A stretch of 17,866 nt of DNA from Paramacrobiotus metropolitanus (GCF_019649055.1 NW_026570698.1:1-17866), one strand, 5' to 3'; counted from the stretch's first letter, positions 9,201 through 14,815 are shown. The notes: generated by a model not told the origin, from the letters alone. Translations and numbers: made by a program.

Positions 9201-12200
9201 CGAGTCGGCAAAGGAATCGGTAAACATACCGACCAAACGGAGTACGGCTAAGGAGAAACCACCTCAGGACTCATCGCGCGAATTCCATGACGACCCAGCC
9301 TTACAACATGTGAAGGACTTGACAAGGTCGGAACAGGATGCCTGCATCGACATGGCATACCCGGAGGATAGGGAACTCTGGCACTCATTGAGAATCCGAC
9401 GTGCCAGCATACTCGGAAACACCACAGAAGCTCGGCGTGACCACGACCGGCTTACCGAGAACATGGCCGACGTTATGAAACGTATGGGAGAACATTACCG
9501 AGCGGAAAAGAGTCGACCTAAAGCCCTACAAGCGGCTACGCCGACTCCACACAAGGTCACCGCTTCGGAACCCAAGTCGACCAAGAAGACGGCACAGCAA
9601 TCCGTCAAGATGAAAGTCCCTCCTCCAACCAGACAACCTTCCGTCCAGATCAACGATGATCTGGACACACGGGTCATCAACTCGGCCAATTCCGCGAAAT
9701 CCCACAAGGATAAACGGAAGGCCAAGAAGGAAGCAGCGAAACAATCTGCTAAGTCGAAACCGACGGAAACCCAGAAGAAACCAGTGAAGTCGGAGGCCAA
9801 AGAGACGACCAAACTGAAGTCGGACTCTACGGTAAAGACGCCGAAACCTAATCCGGCTAAGCGGCACAAGTCATCCGACGACTTGGATATTTCCGATGCC
9901 GGCCCACAAAGGACCGAGCATAAGGAAAGGGCTCAACAACCGCACGACAAGGATGCGGTGGAGCGTAAATTTAAGGAAGTCATGGAGCGAACCGGCACAA
10001 AGCCGGCTAAGACTTCGGGAGGTCGGCTACGGAACCCACCAAAACCGACGACTCCGGTCGAACAACCCCAGCCCTCCACATCCAAGCAACAATCCGATGT
10101 GGAATCCGATCAGATCTCGGACATCGAGGAAAAGGACTCAATCTCCGACCATGGAGAAGGTGACCCTTACGAAGGATTTAAAGGCGACCTGAAGGAAATG
10201 TTCGACCATGGAGCGGACACGGACGAATCACAGTGGCCAGCCCCAGATGACGTGCGCGAGCGCCTTCCGGACGAACAGCCGGATGACCCGGTCGATACAC
10301 TAATCCGTACCGTCCGAGTACATGTTGAAGTCGTCAGGAGCATCGAAAACGCCAGGAAAAACGGCGTGGACATTTACCAGTCCTTGGTCCGAGACCTGTC
10401 CAACAACATCCAAGTCGGAGGCGAAACCGGAAAATGGTTGACGCATCAACTCATGATGCAGATCGTCGCCTGGACTTTGGATTTCGGATTAGCAGTAGCC
10501 GTTCACCGACAATGGGGACGGATGGCCGAACTGCTTCCACCGGACCTCATCAAAGCACTTAAAAGTGCAGCCGCCAGGAATGCGGACGATACACCGACTA
10601 GAATTGCACGATGTATCGGATACATCCGGAATCCCCGTGGATCGACTTTGGTCCAGATCGCCCGTGTATATAACGTGATGTACATGGACAAAAAGGGGAA
10701 TATCGACGACATCATTATCAATAGGATAAGCGACCGGATTACGTCCTTGGTCGAACAACACACCCTTCAGACGACTAACGCGGAACGAGATGTACCGGTA
10801 CGGTATACCGTGCCTAACTTCATACCGGAACAACATCGGCATGAGTTCAACCTCCGGATGTCTTATGTCAACACGGACAAGCCTCCGGCTGGCACGGAAC
10901 CCATCGAAGAATACAGCGACTCCAACGAACAACCGTCGGAGGATGCAGCCGCTTTGCTGCATATAGCTCGTACGGCTGGACAGTCGTCACAAAGACGAGT
11001 CCAAGTCCTACCCCGACCTCGAGCACCCCACGAACCGACAACATATGTCGGCACGGCAGCAGCTCCAGGGGGACGAGCAAGTACGGCAAAACCGACTCGG
11101 AGCGCGAAAGGACGGTTTATTCCGAGGGACGTACAATCACTCCCGCCGTCCTCGCCCATGGAAATTTCCCCGGAACCGGAAGACTTGACCCAACAGAAGG
11201 GAAAGTCAAAGTCGACCAAGACGAAGTCGACTAAGCCGGCCAAGAAAAAGGAGCCGAAGTCATCGGAACCGACCTCGTCATCCGAGGAAGAAACCGAAGA
11301 TGATGACGACGACGATTTCCAAACACCTGGGAACGGATCGCCGAAAGACGATGACGATGACGACGACGAAAATGGTAAACCACCACCACCGTCGAATCCG
11401 GCACCCCAACAGCAGGGCGAACCGGAGATACCGGATAGACAACCGGAAGAGAAGGACAGCAGCGACAAAGCTGAAGAGTCCAAAGGCAATGAAGACGATG
11501 GTGGAGTATATATCCCTCGTCAGTACGGTAAACGGATACCGATAACTCCTGACACTGACGAGCGGCCACTTCTCTCCGAATGGAATGAGGACACCATGGA
11601 AGTGTTGCCGGACGACATTCCCCCGTTGACCAACGTTAGGGTCAAAAATACTGGCATCAAATCGGCCTCAAAACCGAAGCCGAGTGTATCGGAATACGAT
11701 GCGGGATGGATGTACACATTCGCCGCCCTGAAGGCCTTGGCCACACGTGGACCGAAATTCGCCACACCAAGAATCGCCTTCAAACTCCTCCAACATTGGA
11801 AGGTAGACGAGAAGGGCGACTGGCGACAACTTAGCCAGAATAACGTGCGACATTACTGCGACCTGGGATACCATGGCGGGAAGATAATACGTACGTACAC
11901 CAGCACAAAGCGGATGTACTACGAGTTCCCACCGGCTAAAAAGGACCCGGCCCCTTCAACATACGAAGGATGGACACACGCCATTGAAGCGTGTATGGAA
12001 ATGTCCTGGCATCCCGACGGACTTACCCGTGGAGAAATGCTCCACCAACTTACAGCACGGTTTGAGTTCGAGTGGACAGCAGCAGAACCGCAGTTGGTCG
12101 ACCCCAAATACAAGCCTAAACCGGACGTAATTGCCGGACGCAAGAAGTATTCCCTGGAAGACGAACTGGAATTCGTCTTATCGAAGGCACTCTACCAACA

Positions 12201-12381
12201 AAGATTTGCCACAAACACCGATCAAGTCCAGGGCGGCCAACGGTTCATCGCCTTAAACCCATCAACTCACCGGCACGGACACTTACCGAAGGAACGATCC
12301 ACCTCGGCACAACCGACCGAGTTGGCTGACTCGCACCAAGCAAGTCGGCCGGAGTCGACAGAAGCACCGACACGGGAATGA
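3220..12381 (+). CDS. Giant multi-module protein (3053 aa), unknown function
   Basis: One uninterrupted 9.2-kb frame, not recognisable as a known family. Order: Pro-rich head (1-250); about twelve helical modules of 60-90 residues separated by Pro/Thr/Gln linkers (about 257-1587), several visibly homologous, for example NDLIAHIGLTEDL and NDLTAYLKKADDL followed by an Arg-Leu-Arg helix; Pro/Ser linkers around a helical piece (1721-1857); another helical piece (2026-2097); a Lys-rich stretch (about 2160-2215); a globular helical domain (about 2310-2520); Asp runs (about 2688-2718); and two C-terminal globular blocks (about 2820-3010) starting DAGWMYTF and YEGWTHAI. There is no signal peptide, membrane segment, CCHC knuckle or protease motif, and cysteines are rare, so it is not an envelope glycoprotein. 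The motif TTQVVT recurs at sites that also form conserved RNA hairpins. A structural, rod-like role is the best guess. Confidence 0.85.
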   Translation: MAGRSTTPTLAPSSFPYSPPAMRFASIPPTSGMPPPQIATISMVRPDGTISPPRPVLLTPPISPTHLRPPGQQNLWMDPNATTHLMNRLNQHRNQVGGQSQQVPVSTMTTQVVTSMPPPFAVVQEINTNGRTEEELRQQAKLPRAHIDTISQALTQTSQMDPSHTPYRTKLLAELSYYENRLNDATLKLHAEEKETLQICQQAVARHVGQRLGDPDPGPPAITTQVVTPTSQPIPSTSAGRQTPGRTPSLEIGKLRLRKEEAMKEAVKLRVSWARLPRNTDNYEAEFRRIRRQEDQQVDIAADSEKRIRAQEQNLRSSGISAPTTQAVIDEEIRLARLDALAQKRSEYLHEINEVKKRLATLDPTKEHYPETVLGNTGLIEHWTKKLTEKENEIRALQPTTTQPAVVPKSQPPPMMTWNVGQGLLPIQVPALQVNPTQQTPQGPPVESLPTLQELRDFLRMATIVTGRMDTVLEDTPAGTTEAMNLNSHRKAIRDFMSGLQSYLTTGMPTSLDLLNAIRNRMRNAQNRANLYPQLTQNLDAAEHRSEAVQMPTLAEVQAAIRTGDRILDEVRMTQGGDLIAVTNRAALVNDLYRSLRIARKLAEQNGGITTDDQAIRLNMHYRRIRQIIQSQTGGAEQQVPQPRYHAMAFQIGQDDQTTEVWKTILDGKEALQGIYGRIADGIRDSTELDPVRKINDLIAHIGLTEDLTRYGLPTTEVDKHRLRTVMDQVKTAISAEKLPSLLTDNVQPTTLIPGAVVTSPISSPPPTTTQVVTAKSPSSDRIILYGRSAIQEAEDILKRIQQRAERGLEPNVQRITSEFATHIQLVRNLIQPGTVEPGVHFQFVMNGINQLREYSRSQRRPESRGQHRPQDSDTETSEALPSTSSAAELHSAMRKSRREKMSSIISDGWDLLEDLQRTFVQNTPTDGETLRVARQKMNDLTAYLKKADDLLRKEEPTEVDERQLRSVVERITEILNAEPEYTRIATPSPPRRAAPTTTAVMTLVGTTPMENLTGNLDIISQAGQDLADIFHHRLSGTLTEQEEIDLTRIDRALRLELDWADTLGSWGIPPPGPNRDRLIEALQSVIDYVKQYLANPNKAGAPVPARGKTPSPVPSPGLDVELPFAEAVEQKEVDIGGVEDQYREAVDVMEKLGRQLRELDPNNAMEKQMRDALDQQYSICSRRVEDLWKILEANPQRAQPTPNQPQPTASQQPLEPTLAEKREALNDKLARTRRIANSLQRQVDNMDGTDPTIRNIRTAIEDQIRVSQMHIQDVQTDLEILRRKELEEQRKAAQRASGSQQPNTLSQPTSTTARIQPQPTSTAGLAPPKQMEMADRPMSPATEARIMEAIPDTDELPNTVAPHIVKLLTRVAELITEMRARRNFCEDNSQEANDLDRDILAWGNNARFIRRLCHPDAPQTMRTRQHLIRTTSWLETRVNEYEEEKERDKEQESTSLATNAMTEGRPSRITKIQSARKPSFDSVRLPPPAPPAKPDLEWVKAVNTQLLRADAVIVELRKMMDETDQRSPQYCQIDINLGHLENNAKEARFILRPTTVWSVKNQERLQTLTAMIQSFVDDFYKRKEAEVQRKPKRPPSAKKPKVQPVKPTQVVPPVSHQDEPMDEVPVPGLEGEDEPMDTSEEVGTTEVTRPKPLERPTTSLGLSQREPQSERTPDGRLVSQPGGSNSPKFARKPKLTDNIEEHGPRRRLFPSKSPSPVRTKERLLEILKATPSSPPPADEKPSPSRKVIGAKALFTPGIHKKLVSQAKTLDLQRILYEAQLQGGIRDRTMTDEQQTQTAQKIHATIQDRDKVLRRLVTLRCGKQELRQLPLDPTMIQTIQRLRNPSINPGAYTLEIQPRPGEEVTEKIPITMSDSSEDEENADNVDSDDSTQQKAAAPPKGSTPKRGRSPVKQISPTRSASQPTKLPSQPTMEKPLRFTPRNTPTKPKKTEDAMDTTSPSEARVETTVETSPQRDEPTSIHSGPRLTIDESRTNESAKESVNIPTKRSTAKEKPPQDSSREFHDDPALQHVKDLTRSEQDACIDMAYPEDRELWHSLRIRRASILGNTTEARRDHDRLTENMADVMKRMGEHYRAEKSRPKALQAATPTPHKVTASEPKSTKKTAQQSVKMKVPPPTRQPSVQINDDLDTRVINSANSAKSHKDKRKAKKEAAKQSAKSKPTETQKKPVKSEAKETTKLKSDSTVKTPKPNPAKRHKSSDDLDISDAGPQRTEHKERAQQPHDKDAVERKFKEVMERTGTKPAKTSGGRLRNPPKPTTPVEQPQPSTSKQQSDVESDQISDIEEKDSISDHGEGDPYEGFKGDLKEMFDHGADTDESQWPAPDDVRERLPDEQPDDPVDTLIRTVRVHVEVVRSIENARKNGVDIYQSLVRDLSNNIQVGGETGKWLTHQLMMQIVAWTLDFGLAVAVHRQWGRMAELLPPDLIKALKSAAARNADDTPTRIARCIGYIRNPRGSTLVQIARVYNVMYMDKKGNIDDIIINRISDRITSLVEQHTLQTTNAERDVPVRYTVPNFIPEQHRHEFNLRMSYVNTDKPPAGTEPIEEYSDSNEQPSEDAAALLHIARTAGQSSQRRVQVLPRPRAPHEPTTYVGTAAAPGGRASTAKPTRSAKGRFIPRDVQSLPPSSPMEISPEPEDLTQQKGKSKSTKTKSTKPAKKKEPKSSEPTSSSEEETEDDDDDDFQTPGNGSPKDDDDDDDENGKPPPPSNPAPQQQGEPEIPDRQPEEKDSSDKAEESKGNEDDGGVYIPRQYGKRIPITPDTDERPLLSEWNEDTMEVLPDDIPPLTNVRVKNTGIKSASKPKPSVSEYDAGWMYTFAALKALATRGPKFATPRIAFKLLQHWKVDEKGDWRQLSQNNVRHYCDLGYHGGKIIRTYTSTKRMYYEFPPAKKDPAPSTYEGWTHAIEACMEMSWHPDGLTRGEMLHQLTARFEFEWTAAEPQLVDPKYKPKPDVIAGRKKYSLEDELEFVLSKALYQQRFATNTDQVQGGQRFIALNPSTHRHGHLPKERSTSAQPTELADSHQASRPESTEAPTRE
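3537..3563 (+). other. Two-helix hairpin, loop ACACA, 3' bulge AA
   Basis: Inner helix ATGACC/GGTCGT (3541-3546 with 3552-3557, one T-G wobble); outer helix GACG/CGTC (3537-3540 with 3560-3563); bases AA (3558-3559) bulge on the 3' side. Ten pairs in all. It encodes the first TTQVVT motif of the giant ORF. Confidence 0.75.
3648..3667 (+). other. Hairpin, loop ACATA, 7 pairs with one bulged C
   Basis: TC/GA closes the loop (3654-3655 with 3661-3662); C3653 bulges on the 5' side; TCGTG (3648-3652) pairs with CACGA (3663-3667). Confidence 0.5.
3878..3906 (+). other. Two-helix hairpin, loop ACACA, 3' bulge CA
   Basis: Inner helix ATAACC/GGTTGT (3883-3888 with 3894-3899); outer helix CGGCG/CGCCG (3878-3882 with 3902-3906); bulge CA (3900-3901). 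Eleven pairs. Same plan as 3537-3563, with a paired change in the inner helix (G-C there, A-T here) and a wholly different but paired outer helix. Encodes the second TTQVVT. Confidence 0.8.
4179..4209 (+). other. Degenerate hairpin, loop ACACA
   Basis: CC/GG closes the loop, followed outward by CAC/GTG and ATCA/TGAT with small internal loops. Nine pairs in three short helices at the codons for TTQAVI, so it looks like a decayed or looser copy of the TTQVVT hairpins. Confidence 0.4.
4601..4615 (+). other. Hairpin, loop ACAAT, 5 pairs
   Basis: TGGCT (4601-4605) pairs with AGTCA (4611-4615), including one G-T wobble. Confidence 0.5.
5187..5205 (+). other. Hairpin, ACAGA inside a G-G flanked heptaloop, 6 pairs
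   Basis: CCAGAC (5187-5192) pairs perfectly with GTCTGG (5200-5205). The loop is GACAGAG, that is ACAGA with one opposed G on each side. Confidence 0.6.
5315..5331 (+). other. Hairpin, loop ACATA, 6 perfect pairs
   Basis: TAGCCC (5315-5320) pairs with GGGCTA (5326-5331), in the codons for a helix of module E of the giant protein. The stem shares nothing with the common CCGAC/GTCGG stems. Confidence 0.7.
5354..5380 (+). other. Hairpin, loop ACAGA, 9 of 11 positions paired
   Basis: GTTTGCCAACC (5354-5364) faces GGTGGACAAAC (5370-5380); two single mismatches (A-G and C-A) interrupt the helix. The outer GTTTG/CAAAC block is perfect. Confidence 0.65.
5423..5439 (+). other. Hairpin, loop AGAAA, 6 pairs
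   Basis: CGGCGG (5423-5428) pairs with CTGCCG (5434-5439), one G-T wobble. This is a coding-region member of the second loop class, closed by G-C like the others. Confidence 0.6.
5516..5544 (+). other. Two-helix hairpin, loop ACACA, 3' bulge AA
   Basis: Inner helix ACGACC/GGTCGT (5521-5526 with 5532-5537), all Watson-Crick; outer helix CGCCG/CGGCG (5516-5520 with 5540-5544); bulge AA (5538-5539). Eleven pairs. Third TTQVVT site, with an outer helix unlike the other two. Confidence 0.8.
6124..6150 (+). other. Two-helix hairpin, loop ACAGA
   Basis: GATC/GATC closes the loop (6132-6135 with 6141-6144); GTTGAG (6124-6129) pairs with CTCAAC (6145-6150); CG (6130-6131) bulges on the 5' side. Ten pairs. 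GGATC/GATCC is an alternative inner register. Confidence 0.65.
6958..6980 (+). other. Hairpin, loop ACAGA, 8 pairs with one A-A mismatch
   Basis: CGGA/TCCG closes the loop (6963-6966 with 6972-6975), then an A-A mismatch, then ATGG/CCAT (6958-6961 with 6977-6980). Confidence 0.65.
7342..7358 (+). other. Hairpin, loop ACAGA, 6 perfect pairs
   Basis: CTCATC (7342-7347) pairs with GATGAG (7353-7358), inside the codons for LITEMR of module K. Confidence 0.7.
7625..7639 (+). other. Hairpin, loop ACAAA, 5 perfect pairs
   Basis: GGATC (7625-7629) pairs with GATCC (7635-7639). Confidence 0.55.
9128..9145 (+). other. Hairpin, loop ACAAA, 6 pairs with bulged A
   Basis: CGTC-A-CC (9128-9134) pairs with GGGACG (9140-9145). 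The bulged A sits two pairs below the loop, the same place as in the hairpin at 12478-12497. Confidence 0.55.
9900..9916 (+). other. Hairpin, loop ACAAA, 5 pairs with one C-A mismatch
   Basis: CGGCCC (9900-9905) faces GGACCG (9911-9916); only the third position from the loop (C-A) is unpaired. Confidence 0.5.
9992..10006 (+). other. Hairpin, loop ACAAA, 5 perfect pairs
   Basis: CCGGC (9992-9996) pairs with GCCGG (10002-10006), 75 bases after the hairpin at 9900. Confidence 0.55.
10978..11002 (+). other. Hairpin, loop ACAAA, 9 pairs with 2-base bulge
   Basis: TCGTC/GACGA closes the loop (10984-10988 with 10994-10998); GGAC (10978-10981) pairs with GTCC (10999-11002); AG (10982-10983) bulges on the 5' side. 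Confidence 0.65.
11035..11051 (+). other. Hairpin, loop ACATA, 6 perfect pairs
   Basis: CCGACA (11035-11040) pairs with TGTCGG (11046-11051); the closing pair is A-T. Confidence 0.65.
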
Positions 12382-12384
12382 GGA

Positions 12385-12399
12385 AACGCAGAACGCGTT
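12385..12399 (+). other. Hairpin, loop AGAAC, 5 perfect pairs
   Basis: AACGC (12385-12389) pairs with GCGTT (12395-12399), starting three bases after the stop of the giant ORF. Confidence 0.6.
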
Positions 12400-12428
12400 G
12401 GAGGAGAGGCATAACCGACCTTCCTCCA

Positions 12429-12449
12429 GTGACACCACATAGGCGTCAC
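12429..12449 (+). other. Hairpin, loop ACATA, 7 pairs with one A-C mismatch
   Basis: GTGACACC (12429-12436) faces GGCGTCAC (12442-12449); only the third position from the loop is unpaired. Confidence 0.7.
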
Positions 12450-12477
12450 CGACCAACAGAAGTCGACTTACCTCATT

Positions 12478-12497
12478 AGACGACCACAAAGGCGTCT
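12478..12497 (+). other. Hairpin, loop ACAAA, 7 pairs with bulged A
   Basis: AGACG-A-CC (12478-12485) pairs with GGCGTCT (12491-12497), the A bulging two pairs below the loop. Confidence 0.7.
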
Positions 12498-12501
12498 TGG
12501 A

Positions 12502-12522
12502 CCAGCTCGAGAACCGACCTGG
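12502..12522 (+). other. Hairpin, loop AGAAC, 7 pairs with one C-C mismatch
   Basis: TCG/CGA closes the loop (12507-12509 with 12515-12517); after a C-C mismatch CCAG (12502-12505) pairs with CTGG (12519-12522). Confidence 0.6.
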
Positions 12523-12560
12523 CCCGACCGTAGTAATTATAGGGTGTAAATCATAGGATG

Positions 12561-12577
12561 CAACCGAGAAACGGTTG
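12561..12577 (+). other. Hairpin, loop AGAAA, 6 perfect pairs
   Basis: CAACCG (12561-12566) pairs with CGGTTG (12572-12577). It ends three bases before the pyrimidine run of the splice acceptor and could affect its use; that is inference. Confidence 0.7.
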
Positions 12578-12579
12578 GC

Positions 12580-12597
12580 TTACCTTTGTTTTGACAG
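12580..12597 (+). promoter_or_regulatory. Putative 3' splice site upstream of 3' ORF
   Basis: TTACCTTTGTTTTGACAG with AG at 12596-12597. The last seven bases match the acceptor at 2696-2702. In the frame of the 3' ORF the TGA inside TTGACAG is the last upstream stop, so the ORF becomes open exactly at the first base after this AG. Confidence 0.65.
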
Positions 12598-14787
12598 ACT
12601 CGAACGGAAGCTTACACGGTGGACTGCCAACAGTGCAGGGATAACGCGACGAGGGACAACAACAGATTGCCTTGCGCGCAATGTATCGTATCCTTTACGA
12701 ATGAACGAGTTACCGGCACGGGACCACAACACCGAGCTCAGGCGGCGGCACTTTACATTAATGTTGTCGCTGGTAACTTGAGCGCATATCGGTACCTGGC
12801 CGGCAGAGAATACCTTGTCGACCAACTAGAGTCGCATGAACAGGATAATCTGGCTACACTCCAGCGGCAACGAATCCGCGACCCGAGATGGGAAGGAACC
12901 CGACCACCAGTCTTAACGGATAGACTGTGGGAGTATCGCCAGCTGCAAGACGCTAACCGTCAATTGGAGGACCAGAGGAAGATCAGAGAGGTCGACAAAC
13001 GAATCGCCTCGATGAAGGTCCATCCCCCACCGACCGACTATGAACCCGAAATAAAAATTCGGTTACCGGCACCCACACAGGGTCGCTCGGATAGCGAACA
13101 GCTCATCCATGACGTGCGCGACGTCTTCGTCGGAGACCCGCACCGACCATTGACGAGTGCATCGGTAACAATGATGATGAACATGCCGGACGGAACCCAA
13201 CAGCCGGTTACCTTTACCCCGGCGACTCAGGAACAGTTGATGGCAATCCCACATAGGGCAACGCCAGTAGTCACACAGGCTCGTCCAACTGTTTCCCAGC
13301 AGATTCCCCAACACGGAACCCAGGGAACTCGGATTCAACCGGCGGCTCAACAGCAGCAGCGTCGACCCAGTAAAAACTTAGCGGGACACGACCTCCGACA
13401 CAGGATTGGTCCTGTTGATCTTCGAGACAGAATCGAAGAGCAACGTGCAGTCATCCGGCAAGTCGGAAAAGAGCCGACCAGACCTCCACCAGGAAAACGG
13501 ACTGGATCTGGAGAAACGGGAATCGGACTTACGGTAGACTTAACAAATAAGTCGAAACGTAACTTTGTCCCACCCGAACAGCAGCAGGAAGCCCATCAGG
13601 CGGAACCGGCGGCTGAAGTCCCAGCTGAACTAGCAGCTCAACCGGAACAAATGGACGTCGAAGTAGCCGACCAGATGGCGCAACTACCACAAGTAGAAGT
13701 GCCGATCCGAGAAGACCCTCGTTATGACCGCGCTCGACAACAAGGAATCGAGGTCGTCATGCTACATCCCACCGAACGGACAAACCACATCATGAACGTC
13801 ATGAATTACGAGGAACGGAACCGACCACAGGTGTGGCGGATGGTGGAAAACCTTCGCCAATTCCTCGTCCGATCTGGATACCAGACGTTACTGGAACAAC
13901 ATCAGTGGCAACCGGACTTCAACATGTCTGCGCACACAGCACAGAATGTTGAACATCCGTACACCAGATCGAATGCGTTACCGTCGATGACCGACCCGGT
14001 CTTGCTGAATGTACCACTTTACAGCCCGGACGGGACGCGTGCGAGCCAACTAGGAGCTCGGGAATACCCCCATGACGAGATGGAGAGTATTGCCCAGTTT
14101 GTCATCACGGACGCCCACCCAGCCTTTGTAATAACCGCGGCTCGGGCAGCACTGGACTTAACCCAGTACCTTCCAGAAGGGGAAGTCGATATGGCCCAGG
14201 ACGGAGTCACAGCATTCCTGCGATTTATCTTCGCAGCTCGGCTCGGCAATTACTTTTGCCATTACACCCTGTACGGCCTATACCAGAACGAGATGATACC
14301 AGCGGCTTTGGAAACCCTCGTCGCCCAACTTGGCACACCAATGAGAAGTGTTATCCTCGCCATCTGGATGCGCGACTTGCTGTATACCCACGAACGGTAT
14401 GCGACAAAGTATGCCTTTAGTGAGGGCCACGTAGACCTTAGCGACGATGCGACCAGATTTATTAGCTGGTACCGACGGAACAAGACTTTGCCCAGTGGAT
14501 TTAACTCATCGCCCTACGAATCTTGGATGTCGGACGACATAGCACCCGGCGCACGACCGTATGCGCTACGGCTCCGCAAACAGGCGGCCAGGGAATCGAG
14601 GAAAGGCAGAGCGGATCGCCCCGGCCAAGAAACGGATGAGACTGACGAGATGTCTCAACGGAGTGGCCCGGCGACTTGTAAACCCAAGGATCCGACTATC
14701 CGGCCACATAACCGACCTGGTCCGGATGATGAAGACGAAGACGACTACTTCGGCGGCGACAAACCCGTCGAAGTCCCACTCAGTTAA
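12598..14787 (+). CDS. 3' ORF: four-cysteine finger protein of unknown function (about 730 aa)
   Basis: The frame is open from 12598, right after a splice acceptor. There is no in-frame ATG for about 130 codons, so the start codon probably comes from an upstream exon; GTG at 12619 is an unlikely eukaryotic start. Near the N-terminus, DCQQC and PCAQC form C-x2-C-x12-C-x2-C, a probable zinc-binding finger. A charged helical stretch follows (about residues 50-135 counted from 12619), then a Gln/Pro/Arg-rich middle (to about 370), then a globular helical domain (about 375-640) and an acidic tail (EDEDDYFGGD). No signal peptide or membrane segment is seen. Nucleic-acid binding through the finger is plausible; the family is unrecognised. 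Stop TAA 14785-14787. Confidence 0.75.
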   Translation, partial: TRTEAYTVDCQQCRDNATRDNNRLPCAQCIVSFTNERVTGTGPQHRAQAAALYINVVAGNLSAYRYLAGREYLVDQLESHEQDNLATLQRQRIRDPRWEGTRPPVLTDRLWEYRQLQDANRQLEDQRKIREVDKRIASMKVHPPPTDYEPEIKIRLPAPTQGRSDSEQLIHDVRDVFVGDPHRPLTSASVTMMMNMPDGTQQPVTFTPATQEQLMAIPHRATPVVTQARPTVSQQIPQHGTQGTRIQPAAQQQQRRPSKNLAGHDLRHRIGPVDLRDRIEEQRAVIRQVGKEPTRPPPGKRTGSGETGIGLTVDLTNKSKRNFVPPEQQQEAHQAEPAAEVPAELAAQPEQMDVEVADQMAQLPQVEVPIREDPRYDRARQQGIEVVMLHPTERTNHIMNVMNYEERNRPQVWRMVENLRQFLVRSGYQTLLEQHQWQPDFNMSAHTAQNVEHPYTRSNALPSMTDPVLLNVPLYSPDGTRASQLGAREYPHDEMESIAQFVITDAHPAFVITAARAALDLTQYLPEGEVDMAQDGVTAFLRFIFAARLGNYFCHYTLYGLYQNEMIPAALETLVAQLGTPMRSVILAIWMRDLLYTHERYATKYAFSEGHVDLSDDATRFISWYRRNKTLPSGFNSSPYESWMSDDIAPGARPYALRLRKQAARESRKGRADRPGQETDETDEMSQRSGPATCKPKDPTIRPHNRPGPDDEDEDDYFGGDKPVEVPLS
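12988..13010 (+). other. Hairpin, loop ACAAA, 7 pairs with 4-base 3' bulge
   Basis: TCG/CGA closes the loop (12992-12994 with 13000-13002); GAGG (12988-12991) pairs with CCTC (13007-13010); ATCG bulges on the 3' side. Confidence 0.45.
13918..13953 (+). other. Long coding-region hairpin, loop ACACA, 14 pairs
   Basis: GC/GC closes the loop, then a C-A mismatch, then TCTG/CAGA (13927-13930 with 13942-13945); G13926 bulges; TTCAACAT (13918-13925) pairs perfectly with ATGTTGAA (13946-13953). It lies within codons for DFNMSAHTAQNVE of the 3' ORF. Confidence 0.75.
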
Positions 14788-14815
14788 GATCGAGTTCCCA
14801 CATTGGAACTCGATC
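14788..14815 (+). other. Perfect 11-pair hairpin directly after stop codon
   Basis: GATCGAGTTCC (14788-14798) pairs with GGAACTCGATC (14805-14815); loop CACATT. The stem starts at the base after the TAA of the 3' ORF. No T-run follows, so it does not look like an intrinsic terminator. Confidence 0.8.

Larger units (their letters stand above)
12382..12597 (+). other. Hairpin-packed gap between giant ORF and 3' ORF
   Basis: This gap is non-coding. It holds five hairpins of the two pentaloop classes, in the order AGAAC, ACATA, ACAAA, AGAAC, AGAAA (listed separately), plus a weaker CGAC/GTCG hairpin at 12450-12465. The first begins three bases after the TGA and the last ends just before the splice acceptor, so nearly half of the gap is in stems or loops. 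Confidence 0.7.

Noticed and set aside
2712-12381. Gag with zinc knuckles
   Set aside because: No CCHC motif occurs in either ORF and cysteines are rare. The C-terminal helical domain could still be capsid-like, but I see no motif for it.
12619-12621. GTG as the start of the 3' ORF
   Set aside because: GTG starts are not usual in eukaryotes and the frame is open further upstream to the splice acceptor, so 12598 was used as the left limit.
3220-14787. Envelope gene, as expected 3' of pol in an env-bearing retroelement
   Set aside because: No signal peptide, fusion peptide, cleavage site or membrane anchor is visible in any of the three ORFs.
14788-14815. Intrinsic transcription terminator
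   Set aside because: No T-run follows the stem, and the element is eukaryotic with a poly(A) signal 3 kb downstream.
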